A stretch of 64,000 nt of DNA from Jiangella alkaliphila. GTDB taxonomy: Bacteria; Actinomycetota; Actinomycetes; Jiangellales; Jiangellaceae. The DNA lies in the NCBI RefSeq assembly GCF_900105925.1, contig NZ_LT629791.1, positions 558,001 to 622,000 on the forward strand. Direction: 5' to 3'. The position numbers and the translations under genes were made by a program. Below, piece by piece: positions 18,780-25,547 of this stretch. Below the pieces are notes generated by a model. It ran no database searches, was not told the DNA's origin, and was given only the letters and a program-made list of their open reading frames with translations. Within the stretch, counting starts at the first letter, position 1; every line of letters begins with the position of its first letter.

Positions 18780-19556
18780 GTGTCCCAGTCGGCCGGCAGC
18801 AGCTTTCCTTACCGGAGGATCGTCGATGACCTCCGGACGGAGATACTCTCCGGGCGCCTGGAAGCCGGCGAGCAATTGCCGTCGGAGAACGATCTGGCAC
18901 ATAGGTACAAGACGAGTCGACCGACAGTCAGGCGTGCGATTGCCGTCCTGCGCAGCGACGGACTGGTCGTCACCGAGCAAGGACGCGGCGCGTTCGTCCG
19001 CCGGAAGCCGCATGTGCGCTTTCGACTGGAAGGAACGAACTATCGACGGCATCGCAGCGCCGGCCAGCCCGGATTCAACGCCCAGGCCGCAGAGCAGGGC
19101 CAGACGGCCAGCCAACAACTCCTTGAGGTCACCAGCGTTCCAGCCGACGCCGAGATCGCCTTACGTCTCGATCTCGACCCCGGCGAACTCGTCGTGGTGC
19201 GTCGTCGGCTGTTCATCGTCGACGACCAGCCGATAGCCCTCTGCAACAGCTTCTACCCCGCGGCCATCGCCGCAGGGACAGCGATCAGTGAGATGCGCCT
19301 GATCAAAGGCGGAGCGCATGCGGTCATCGAGGATCCCGAGGGCCCGATCAAGCGCTCCATCGCACGATCTGTCGATGAGCTCGTCGCCCGAATGCCGACG
19401 GCCGCCGAGATCGCTGCGTTGACTCTTCCGCCAGGTGAGCCCGTGGTTCGCGTCGTCCGGACGATCTTCGATGCCACCGACGAGCCTGTCGAGGTTCAGG
19501 AGACGATCGCCGCAGCTGATCGGCACGAGTTCCGATACGAGGTGGCGATGCGGTGA
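18780..19556 (+). CDS. GntR/HutC-family transcriptional regulator with UTRA domain (258 aa)
   Basis: Ligand-responsive repressor. Residues 1-75 are the GntR winged helix (FPYRRIVDDLRTEILSG, LPSENDLAHRYKTSRPTVRRAI, GLVVTEQGRGAFV). Residues about 95-250 form the UTRA effector domain (ALRLDLDPGELVVVRRRLFIVDDQPIAL). GTG 18780 is preferred to GTG 18777 because it fits a leaderless start 6 nt after TAATAT. The stop overlaps the next gene's GTG. Identical palindromes at its own promoter and in front of the lasso precursor make it the probable cluster regulator (inference from the sequence). Confidence 0.9.
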   Translation: MSQSAGSSFPYRRIVDDLRTEILSGRLEAGEQLPSENDLAHRYKTSRPTVRRAIAVLRSDGLVVTEQGRGAFVRRKPHVRFRLEGTNYRRHRSAGQPGFNAQAAEQGQTASQQLLEVTSVPADAEIALRLDLDPGELVVVRRRLFIVDDQPIALCNSFYPAAIAAGTAISEMRLIKGGAHAVIEDPEGPIKRSIARSVDELVARMPTAAEIAALTLPPGEPVVRVVRTIFDATDEPVEVQETIAAADRHEFRYEVAMR

Positions 19557-20581
19557 TTGGAACCGATACGCCCAACGTCACGTCGATCACGGTTGGCGCA
19601 TGCCTTTCACTCACCGGCAGATACGAGCGTTTCGGTTCCCAGGCGGCACAGGCTCTGACGATCATGACGTCCTTCGACGACATCGAGGTGCTCATCGAGG
19701 ATGATCAGAGCGATCCGCAGGCGTTGACCGCCGGCATACGACGTCTTGCCGGCCGATGCGATGTTCTTCTCGGCCCCTACTCGACACAACTGATGCGAAC
19801 CGCGAGCAACCTTGCCGCGGAGCACGACTGGCTCTTGTGGAACCATGGCGGCTCAGGCGATGACATCGAAGAATCGCACCCGGGTCACATCATTTCCGTA
19901 CCCACCCCGACGCGACACTACAGCGGCCCGTTCCTAAGGTGGCTGCGCCGTCGCACGACGCCGGCTCCGCTCCGCATCATCACCGGCAAAGGCAGCTTCG
20001 CGCGCCAAGTCGCAGCGGGAGCACTCGCTGAGGCAGGTCTCCACGAGCTCGAAGCAGAGCACCTCGAAGCGCAGCACCTCATGCCGGAGCTCACGTCAGT
20101 CCCCTGGGATCTTTTCTCGGCCGGCACGTTCGAAGCCGACGTGGAGATCGTTCGTCGTGCTCAACAGCTACGCAAACCTCCCCGCACGATCTGCTCGGTG
20201 GCGGCCGGCGTGCACGACTTCGCCGATGAGGTCCGCAACGTCGTGGACATATTCGGCGTCGGGCAGTGGTTCCCGGGAAGCTCGCCGCAGCCCGGACTCG
20301 GCCCCTCAGAGGACGAATTCATCGCGCGATACGTCTCGCGGTTCGGCTCGATGCCCAGCTATCCAGCCGTCCAGGCCGCCGCGACCGTCGCCCTTGCCAC
20401 GCATTGTGTGCGCACGGCCGGCACGTCCAGTCGGCAGGCGGCGTGGGACGTCGCGACCAGCTTGGCGACGTCGACCCTCTTCGGCCGATTCAGGATCGAC
20501 CCCGCCACCGGTCGACAGCTCGAACATGAACCAGTCCTCGTGCGCTGGACACACTCCGGCCTACGGCTGGCGCCTGAGTAG
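19553..20581 (+). CDS. Cytoplasmic leucine-binding-like (Peripla_BP_6/AmiC-type) sensor protein (342 aa)
   Basis: Type I periplasmic-binding-protein fold: ITVGACLSLTGRYERFGSQAAQALTI, VLIEDDQSDPQALTAGIRRLA, CDVLLGPYSTQLMRTASNLAAEHDWLLWNHGG, MPSYPAVQAAATVALATHCV and a C-terminal FGRFRIDPATGRQL section. No signal peptide or lipobox is present, so it probably stays in the cytoplasm like the amide sensor AmiC rather than serving an ABC importer. It overlaps the GntR gene by 4 nt. It may present or sense the ligand that relieves GntR repression (inference). No permease or ATPase gene is adjacent. Confidence 0.72.
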   Translation: MIGTDTPNVTSITVGACLSLTGRYERFGSQAAQALTIMTSFDDIEVLIEDDQSDPQALTAGIRRLAGRCDVLLGPYSTQLMRTASNLAAEHDWLLWNHGGSGDDIEESHPGHIISVPTPTRHYSGPFLRWLRRRTTPAPLRIITGKGSFARQVAAGALAEAGLHELEAEHLEAQHLMPELTSVPWDLFSAGTFEADVEIVRRAQQLRKPPRTICSVAAGVHDFADEVRNVVDIFGVGQWFPGSSPQPGLGPSEDEFIARYVSRFGSMPSYPAVQAAATVALATHCVRTAGTSSRQAAWDVATSLATSTLFGRFRIDPATGRQLEHEPVLVRWTHSGLRLAPE

Positions 20582-20618
20582 CTCCTGAGCCGAACCGGCA
20601 CGACTCCATCACCAGGGC

Positions 20619-20648
20619 TTGACTTGTATTTCCAAGTGACTCTACCCT
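20619..20648 (+). promoter_or_regulatory. Promoter of the lasso precursor operon with operator 1
   Basis: TTGACT (20619-20624) and TACCCT (20643-20648) are separated by 18 bp. The operator ACTTGTATTTCCAAGT (20622-20637) lies inside the spacer and overlaps the -35, the arrangement of a repressor site. It predicts a start near 20655 and a leader of about 88 nt before the precursor gene. Confidence 0.75.
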
Positions 20649-20654
20649 GGCGTA

Positions 20655-20670
20655 GCTTGTATTTCCAAGT
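20655..20670. promoter_or_regulatory. GntR operator 2 before the lasso precursor
   Basis: GCTTGTATTTCCAAGT is nearly identical to operator 1. The two centres are 33 bp apart, about three helical turns, so bound dimers would face the same side of the DNA. The consensus over the three sites is RCTTGTAWTWYCAAGT. Confidence 0.75.
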
Positions 20671-20742
20671 TGACTGACGCCCAGGTCAGCGACACAGACC
20701 CCGGGCAAGTCACACGAGACTGGCGGCGAAGGGAGGTGCCAG

Positions 20743-20883
20743 ATGGCAGACCGCGACCACTACCCGGGCTCGGCGGAACAAGACAGCAACCCGGACGCTG
20801 CGATCGCTCTCGGCGATGCAACCGCCCTGACGAAGGGCGGAGCGGAGAAGAGCATCGAGGCCAAACAACGCCCGTACGACTGA
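20743..20883 (+). CDS. Lasso peptide precursor, albusnodin-like (46 aa)
   Basis: Short gene with GGGAGG 6 nt before its ATG. The protein is a hydrophilic leader (residues 1-31, containing ALGDATALTK) and a 15-residue core GGAEKSIEAKQRPYD. Thr30 is at position -2 of the cut, the conserved leader Thr of lasso precursors. Gly1 and Glu8 of the core would close an 8-residue macrolactam ring, leaving a 7-residue tail with Lys10. As I recall, albusnodin has the same spacing (Gly1, Glu8, Lys10, Arg12, Tyr14) and is acetylated on Lys10. Downstream cyclase, peptidase and acetyltransferase genes support the call. Confidence 0.85.
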   Translation: MADRDHYPGSAEQDSNPDAAIALGDATALTKGGAEKSIEAKQRPYD

Positions 20884-20888
20884 CTCGC

Positions 20889-20925
20889 TGACAGCGGTCA
20901 CGGCGATGGGCCGTGACCGCTGTCA
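20889..20925 (+). terminator. Hairpin between lasso precursor and biosynthetic genes
   Basis: A perfect 15-bp stem (20889-20903 with 20911-20925) closes a 7-nt loop, starting 5 nt after the precursor stop and ending 21 nt before the cyclase ATG. There is no T-run. It probably acts as a partial terminator or 3' stabiliser that makes precursor mRNA more abundant than enzyme mRNA, as described for other lasso operons. Confidence 0.8.
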
Positions 20926-20946
20926 CCCACCCAGGAAGGGCCGGAA

Positions 20947-22617
20947 ATGCGCTGGTTCGGCGGCTGCGCTCCGGGAGATCACCTGCCGCTCCCATGCGAC
21001 GCAGACCTGATCTGGGACAGCCCACCCGTATGGACGATGGGTGGCTGGCCTGGCCAGACGCTTCGCGTCGTCACCGACGCAGAAGCTCGACTCGCGGTGT
21101 TCGGTGCGTGTTCTGCAGACCAGAGCTCGCTGCTCCGAGCCGCCAGGTCACGCGATCTCCCGGCAGCGTGCAGCGACTGGGCCGGCTCCTTCGTGGTGGC
21201 GCGACTGCCGGGGAACGGCACGCTCGACCTGGTCACCGATCCCGTCGGCGCGTGTCCCCTGTACCTGGCGCAGACACCCAGCGGAATCGTCTGGGGTTCC
21301 AGTTCGCTGGCCTTGTCGTCCTTGACTGGGTGCCGAATCGACCGGGAGTGGCTGTCCTCTTACTTGGCGGACAAGGACTCGATGCCTCGAGATCGCAGCG
21401 CATGGGCAGACGTCGCCCCCGTTCCGCCGGGGCATCAGATCACCCTCGCCGCCGGGCGCATTGCGGCGACCAGAGGTTGGTGGTCACCCACCCGACGCCA
21501 GTATGACGATGCGGTCACCCTCGTCCGGCGCTCGTTGCTCGGTGGAGTCAAGGCTCGAATGAATGCGCCGAAGGTATCCGTGGATCTGGCCGGGATGGAC
21601 TCGACGACCATCGCCGCGATCGCGGCGCGATACGGTCGCGTGCTCGCGATGACCGTGCACCCCGAGGGTCGCGACGAGGGCGGCGACCTGGACTATGCGC
21701 GAGCGTTCACAGACACGAACGTGACCCAGGCGTTGCTGCCGATGCCGACCGATCAGTTGCCGTTCGGCCGATCAGCAGACCGCCTGCCACCGTCAGACGA
21801 GCCGGCACCGTCGTCCGCGTCCTGGGCGTTCTTCTCGGCCCAGCTCCGAATGGCCGAGGCTGCCGGCTCGACCTGCCACCTGACCGGCGACGGCGGCGAC
21901 AATCTCTTCCTTCCTCCCCCTTCGCATCTGACGCTGCTGGCCCACCGGGGCAGGATCGTTCGCCTCTGGCGCGATGCCCATGGTTGGGCACGCCTACGAA
22001 GCGTCAGCCCTTGGGGCGTTGTCGCCGCCGCAGTCAGGGGTGATGCCCAGCAGCTAACCCAGCCGTGGAATGCCCGGCCGTCCTGGGTACGCAACGCGAC
22101 CGCCACCAGGCACCGGGCCGAAGCCGACCCCGATGCCTTGCTCATTCATGGAGTTCGCAGCGTGGCGCGTGCCGCGCACGCCGACCGCCAACTCGCCGAC
22201 CGGCTCGGTGTGGATCTGCACAACCCGTACTTCGACGGCACGGTTCTGGATGCGGTGACCTCGGCACCACCATGGATGCGATACTCCACCCGCCGGTACA
22301 AGCCGATGCTTGCCGATGCCACGGGCGATCTGTTGCCGCAGCAGCATCGTCGTCGATCCACCAAGGGCACGTTCGCCGGCGACTTCCATCGCGGTCTGCG
22401 ACTCAACTTGCGGCGCGTCCTCGATCTGACCTCCGGGCACCTGGCCGACCTCGGTCTGATCGAACCCTCGCTCCTCGGTTCGGCGATCAGAAGAGCCGCC
22501 CTGGGGGTCGACGCCATGTGGGCCACCCTGATGCCGACTCTCGACGCAGCGATGTGGTTGGAGGCGATCCAGCGCCGGCCTGGAATCTCGTGGACCACCA
22601 CACTCGGGTTGAAGTGA
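20947..22617 (+). CDS. Lasso peptide macrolactam synthetase (asparagine-synthetase-like cyclase, 556 aa)
   Basis: Uses ATP to adenylate the Glu8 side chain of the core and joins it to the Gly1 amine while the tail is threaded. The N-terminal 200 residues resemble the glutaminase-like domain of AsnB without a usable N-terminal Cys (the protein starts MRWFGG; SDWAGSFVVARLPGNG, VTDPVGACPLYLA). The synthetase half has the PP-loop variant VSVDLAGMDSTT (Asp218, Ser219) and HLTGDGGDNLF (near 312-321). GGAAGGG lies 6 nt before ATG 20947. Codons are less GC3-extreme than in flanking housekeeping genes. Confidence 0.88.
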   Translation: MRWFGGCAPGDHLPLPCDADLIWDSPPVWTMGGWPGQTLRVVTDAEARLAVFGACSADQSSLLRAARSRDLPAACSDWAGSFVVARLPGNGTLDLVTDPVGACPLYLAQTPSGIVWGSSSLALSSLTGCRIDREWLSSYLADKDSMPRDRSAWADVAPVPPGHQITLAAGRIAATRGWWSPTRRQYDDAVTLVRRSLLGGVKARMNAPKVSVDLAGMDSTTIAAIAARYGRVLAMTVHPEGRDEGGDLDYARAFTDTNVTQALLPMPTDQLPFGRSADRLPPSDEPAPSSASWAFFSAQLRMAEAAGSTCHLTGDGGDNLFLPPPSHLTLLAHRGRIVRLWRDAHGWARLRSVSPWGVVAAAVRGDAQQLTQPWNARPSWVRNATATRHRAEADPDALLIHGVRSVARAAHADRQLADRLGVDLHNPYFDGTVLDAVTSAPPWMRYSTRRYKPMLADATGDLLPQQHRRRSTKGTFAGDFHRGLRLNLRRVLDLTSGHLADLGLIEPSLLGSAIRRAALGVDAMWATLMPTLDAAMWLEAIQRRPGISWTTTLGLK

Positions 22618-22622
22618 TCTCG

Positions 22623-23246
22623 ATGGATGAGCGAACAACGGTCACGGTCGTCCTCCCACATGCGCACGTCACGGTCGACTACCACACGGGGCACACCACG
22701 CTCGCGCCGCCGCACTCCGCCACGAACCCCGAGATGGCTGTTGTACGACATCCAGGCGCGGGTCCGTCGTGGGGAACCCAGGAGGCATCCGTCGTGCTCC
22801 TCGACCCCGCATGGTCGCCACCGCTGTGGCGCCTGGCAGCGCTGCCGGCCGTGCTGATGACGATGGGGGTCAAGGCGTTCGGCCGCCAGCACCGTCAGTT
22901 CTCCCGCATGGTGCGGCTGGCATGCATCGGTCGGCGGCTACCGCTCGCCACCGACCAGCAGGCAAGAAACGCCGTCCTTGCGGTGCGCTGGCTGGCTCCG
23001 GCCATTCCGGTCCGCTGGGCGTGCTTGGAGCAGTCGGCCGCGGCCGCACTCCTTCTCGCTCTCCTCGGCAGGCGCACGGAGTGGCGACATGGGGTCGCCG
23101 TCGATCCCGTACGGATGCATGCTTGGATAACGGATCGGGCCGGGCGCCCGATCGAGGAACCCGCCGGCATCTCGTCCTACGTCCAGACCTGGACGCCCGA
23201 CGGTGCGGCGTCAGACGATCCCGGGATTGGACCGCCACTCGCATGA
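22623..23246 (+). CDS. Lasso leader peptidase, transglutaminase-like B protein (207 aa)
   Basis: Cysteine protease expected to remove the precursor leader. The C-terminal domain matches the B2 fold: RNAVLAVRWLAPAIPVRWACLEQSAAAALLL with catalytic Cys134, then RMHAWITD with His166 and a following acidic stretch. The N-terminal 80 residues (VTVVLPHAHVTVDYHTGHTTL) do not clearly show the PqqD-like recognition domain (B1) that normally binds the leader, so either it is very divergent or recognition differs. GTG 22614, overlapping the cyclase stop, is an alternative start. Its TGA overlaps the acetyltransferase ATG. Confidence 0.8.
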   Translation: MDERTTVTVVLPHAHVTVDYHTGHTTLAPPHSATNPEMAVVRHPGAGPSWGTQEASVVLLDPAWSPPLWRLAALPAVLMTMGVKAFGRQHRQFSRMVRLACIGRRLPLATDQQARNAVLAVRWLAPAIPVRWACLEQSAAAALLLALLGRRTEWRHGVAVDPVRMHAWITDRAGRPIEEPAGISSYVQTWTPDGAASDDPGIGPPLA

Positions 23247-23827
23247 ACAGCCCGCATGTCCTCCTGTCCGGCTCGCGGCTCGGGCTCGCACTGCCCCGTC
23301 GCGAACTGCTGCCCGAGTACCACCGCTGGGAGAACGACCCCCGGACGATCCTCGGCTACGGCAACCAGTTTCCGCAGTCGTGGGAGGTGCGCGACGCGGG
23401 GTGGGAACGCCAGCGTTCCAACCACCACTACCCCCAGTTCGAGGTCGTCCGGCTCGACGACCTGACCGCGGTCGGCATGACCACGCTGGACGTCAACCAG
23501 TACGTGCGCACGGCCGAGTTCACCGTGGTCCTGGCGCCTGAAGCACGCGGCCAGGGGTTCGCCGCCGAAGCGACCCGGCTGACGCTCGACTGGGCGTTCC
23601 ATCTGGGCGCGCTGCGCATGGTGTGGCTGAAGGTCCTCGAGCCGAACCGAGCGGGCATCGCGGCCTACGAGCAAGCCGGCTTCCGCGCCGCCGGCCGGCT
23701 GCGGCGGGCCGGCTACTGGCTCGGCGCACCATGCGACGAGCTGATCATGGACGCCGTCGCTGAGGAGTTCGAGGGCGAGTCCTGGGTGACCACCGCCGTC
23801 GAGAGTCCAGTGCCGCCGTCAGCGTAG
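23243..23827 (+). CDS. GNAT-family N-acetyltransferase, probable lasso-peptide lysine acetylase (194 aa)
   Basis: Transfers acetyl from acetyl-CoA. It has the RimJ/RimL-like layout: a YHRWENDPRTILGYG N-terminal segment, AEFTVVLAPEARGQGFAAEATRLTLDWAF with the RGQGxA pyrophosphate loop, and WLKVLEPNRAGIAAYEQAGFRAAGRLRRAG. It overlaps the peptidase gene by 4 nt (ATGA), so it is part of the lasso operon. The likely substrate is the lasso peptide or precursor, with Lys10 favoured by analogy to albusnodin and Lys5 also possible. Acetylation could also be self-protection. The 3' end overlaps the convergent TetR gene by 9 nt. Confidence 0.82.
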   Translation: MNSPHVLLSGSRLGLALPRRELLPEYHRWENDPRTILGYGNQFPQSWEVRDAGWERQRSNHHYPQFEVVRLDDLTAVGMTTLDVNQYVRTAEFTVVLAPEARGQGFAAEATRLTLDWAFHLGALRMVWLKVLEPNRAGIAAYEQAGFRAAGRLRRAGYWLGAPCDELIMDAVAEEFEGESWVTTAVESPVPPSA

Positions 23828-24406
23828 GCGCAGCGCGTCGAGCAGGGAGAGCAGGGCGGCGACGGTGTCGTCGAGGTCGTGGGGGTCGTCGGAGCGGGCG
23901 AGCCACAGGGCGGCCTCGTTCATCGCGCCGGAGAGCAGATGGGTGAGCGGCTCGACCGGCTGCGGCGCGATGACGCCGTCGTCGATGACGGGCTGGAGGG
24001 CGTCGCGCAGGTGCCGGCCGGACGAGGCGTCGTCGAGGGCGCGCCAGTCGTCCCAGCCGAGGACAGCGGGGCCGTCAATCAGCATGATGCGCTGGACGTC
24101 GGGGTCGGCGCCGGCCCGGAGGAACGCCTCGCAGCCGGCGGTGAGCTGGCCCCACGCGTCGGGTCGAGCCTCGGCCGCGGCGACGACCCGGTCGGCGACC
24201 TGGGCTTGGACCTGCTCGACGACCGCACGGAAGAGCGCGGCCTTGCTGGCGAAGTGGTGGTAGAACGCGCCCTTCGTGAGCCCGAGCGCGTCGACGATGC
24301 CGGCGAGGCTCACCGCGGCGTAGCCGTCGCCGGCGAACTGCCGGCGCCCCTCGGTGAGCAGGGCGTGGACCGTGGCCTGCCGCCGTTCGAGCTGGGTCGG
24401 GGACAC
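23819..24406 (-). CDS. TetR-family transcriptional regulator (195 aa)
   Basis: Repressor with an N-terminal helix-turn-helix (VSLAGIVDALGLTKGAFYHHFASKAALFRAV). The C-terminal ligand domain is of the TetR_C type seen near stress and drug genes (GPAVLGWDDWRALDDAS). ATGs at 24424 and upstream are in frame, but GTG 24406 has GGGAGG 4 nt before it, and the upstream ATG lies inside operator 1, so the shorter start is preferred. It is divergent from the VOC gene, and the two operators in between predict autoregulation and control of that gene. Confidence 0.85.
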   Translation of the reverse strand: MSPTQLERRQATVHALLTEGRRQFAGDGYAAVSLAGIVDALGLTKGAFYHHFASKAALFRAVVEQVQAQVADRVVAAAEARPDAWGQLTAGCEAFLRAGADPDVQRIMLIDGPAVLGWDDWRALDDASSGRHLRDALQPVIDDGVIAPQPVEPLTHLLSGAMNEAALWLARSDDPHDLDDTVAALLSLLDALRLR

Positions 24407-24421
24407 CGCACCTCCCGTTGA

Positions 24422-24436
24422 CATACCGACGGTATG
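24422..24436. promoter_or_regulatory. TetR operator 1
   Basis: CATACCGACGGTATG is a perfect 15-bp palindrome (7 bp arms, one central base) directly upstream of the TetR reading frame. A second, imperfect copy follows 35 bp away centre to centre. Confidence 0.75.
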
Positions 24437-24456
24437 CATTCTAGCCTGACGACTCA

Positions 24457-24471
24457 CATACCAACGGTAGG
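24457..24471. promoter_or_regulatory. TetR operator 2
   Basis: CATACCAACGGTAGG matches operator 1 at 12-13 of 15 positions and lies 27 bp before the VOC start, where it could block that gene's promoter. Confidence 0.65.
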
Positions 24472-24498
24472 TATCCAAATCAGCGAGGGAGCACCCCC

Positions 24499-24909
24499 AT
24501 GACCATCACGGGCTACTACCCGGTCCTCGGCAGCACCGACGTCGCCGCCGCGCGCGACTTCTACGTCGAGCACTTCGGCTTCACGCTCACGTTCGAGGCC
24601 GACTGGTACGTCAGCCTGCGCCACCCCAGTGCCGAGCACATCGAGCTGGCGCTCGTCGACCACCGCCACCCGACCATCCCCGACGGGTTCCGGCAGCCGG
24701 CCCGCGGGCTGCTGCTCAACGTCGAGGTCCCCGACGTCGACGCGTGGCACGAGCGCCTGGTGGCCGCCGGCCTTCGGGTCGCATTGGACCTTCGCAACGA
24801 GGCGTTCGGCCAGCGACACTTCATTGTCGAGGCGCCTGACGGCGTGCTGGTGGACGTCATCACGCCGATCGAACCGACGAGCGAATACGCAGGTCAATAT
24901 GTCTCTTGA
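24499..24909 (+). CDS. VOC (glyoxalase/bleomycin-resistance fold) protein (136 aa)
   Basis: Small metal-binding beta-alpha-beta-beta-beta protein: YYPVLGSTDVAAARDFYVEHFGFTLTFEADWYVSLRH and LLLNVEVPDVDAWHERLVAAGL, FGQRHFIVEAPDGVLVDVI. It may sequester or detoxify a small electrophile or drug; the substrate is unknown. GAGGGAG precedes the ATG. Its regulator is most likely the divergent TetR protein. Its stop codon lies within the -35 box of the next gene. Confidence 0.85.
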   Translation: MTITGYYPVLGSTDVAAARDFYVEHFGFTLTFEADWYVSLRHPSAEHIELALVDHRHPTIPDGFRQPARGLLLNVEVPDVDAWHERLVAAGLRVALDLRNEAFGQRHFIVEAPDGVLVDVITPIEPTSEYAGQYVS

Positions 24910-24936
24910 CAATATGGTCGGGATTGACCGACCATA
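24906..24936 (+). promoter_or_regulatory. Promoter and palindromic operator of the ArsR-like/MFS operon
   Basis: TTGACA (24906-24911), a consensus -35, is followed by a perfect inverted repeat TATGGTCGG-N6-CCGACCATA (24913-24936). Its right arm includes the likely -10 (GACCAT, 18-bp spacing), which would give a leaderless transcript from ATG 24942. This layout predicts strong autorepression. Confidence 0.7.
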
Positions 24937-24941
24937 CGGGA

Positions 24942-25547
24942 ATGGCCGACCAGTCCGCCACTCCAGACTATGAGCTGGCCGAGCAGCTCGAGCTCACCGA
25001 GCCGGCGCAGTACCGGGCGTTGTTCGACGCGACCCGAATGAAGATCGTGCACCTGCTCCTCGAGCGCGCCGCCACGACGTCGGAACTGGCGGTCGCGCTC
25101 GACAAGCCGAAGGGGACGGTCGGGCACCACCTGAAGGTGCTGGAGTACGCCGGGCTGGTGCACGTCGTGCGCACCAAGCAGGTCCGCGCCATCGAGGCCC
25201 GCTACTACGGCCGCACGGCGCGCGTGTTCCTGTACCACGACTGGGATCGCAGCTCGTTCGACGGCATCGGGCTGGAGCCGAAGGGGCTGCTCGCGGAGGC
25301 GACGGCGGAGATCACGCAGATCCCCGAGGCCTACCAGGACCTCCCCATGCTGACGAACTCGCGATACGCCCGCATCCCGGCCGAGCGGGCGGAGGAATGG
25401 CGGCAGCGGCTGATCGAGTTGCTCGACGAGTTCGTCCGCCAGCCACGTGGCGGCGAGGTGACGTACGGCCTGCTGGTCGGCATCTACCCGACCGGCCGCG
25501 GGCACCTGCCCGACCCCGGCGACGACGAGAAGGACGTCGCCGAGTGA
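24942..25547 (+). CDS. ArsR-like winged-helix transcriptional regulator (201 aa)
   Basis: The helix-turn-helix (LFDATRMKIVHLLLERAATTSELAVALDKPKGTVGHHLKVLEYAGLVHVV) spans about residues 20-75. The C-terminal 110 residues are a helical domain with no metal-Cys pair, so it is not a typical metal sensor (YYGRTARVFLYHDWDRSSFDG; AEEWRQRLIELLDEFV). ATG 24942 is chosen over GTG/TTG codons upstream because the -35 and operator occupy that DNA. The gene overlaps the MFS gene by 4 nt, so it likely controls that transporter. Confidence 0.85.
   Translation: MADQSATPDYELAEQLELTEPAQYRALFDATRMKIVHLLLERAATTSELAVALDKPKGTVGHHLKVLEYAGLVHVVRTKQVRAIEARYYGRTARVFLYHDWDRSSFDGIGLEPKGLLAEATAEITQIPEAYQDLPMLTNSRYARIPAERAEEWRQRLIELLDEFVRQPRGGEVTYGLLVGIYPTGRGHLPDPGDDEKDVAE

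Noticed and set aside
20839-20883. Alternative lasso core starting one Gly later, giving a 7-residue ring
   Set aside because: It would put the conserved Thr at -3 instead of -2; starting at the first Gly gives Thr at -2 and an 8-residue ring as in albusnodin.
20670-20891. 73-aa frame over the lasso precursor
   Set aside because: It is Arg/Pro-rich without motifs and has no ribosome site, while the 46-aa frame has GGGAGG and lasso hallmarks.
18700-23830. Prophage or integrative element carrying the lasso cluster
   Set aside because: Codon use is less GC-extreme, but no integrase, tRNA target, direct repeats or transposase is visible at either side.
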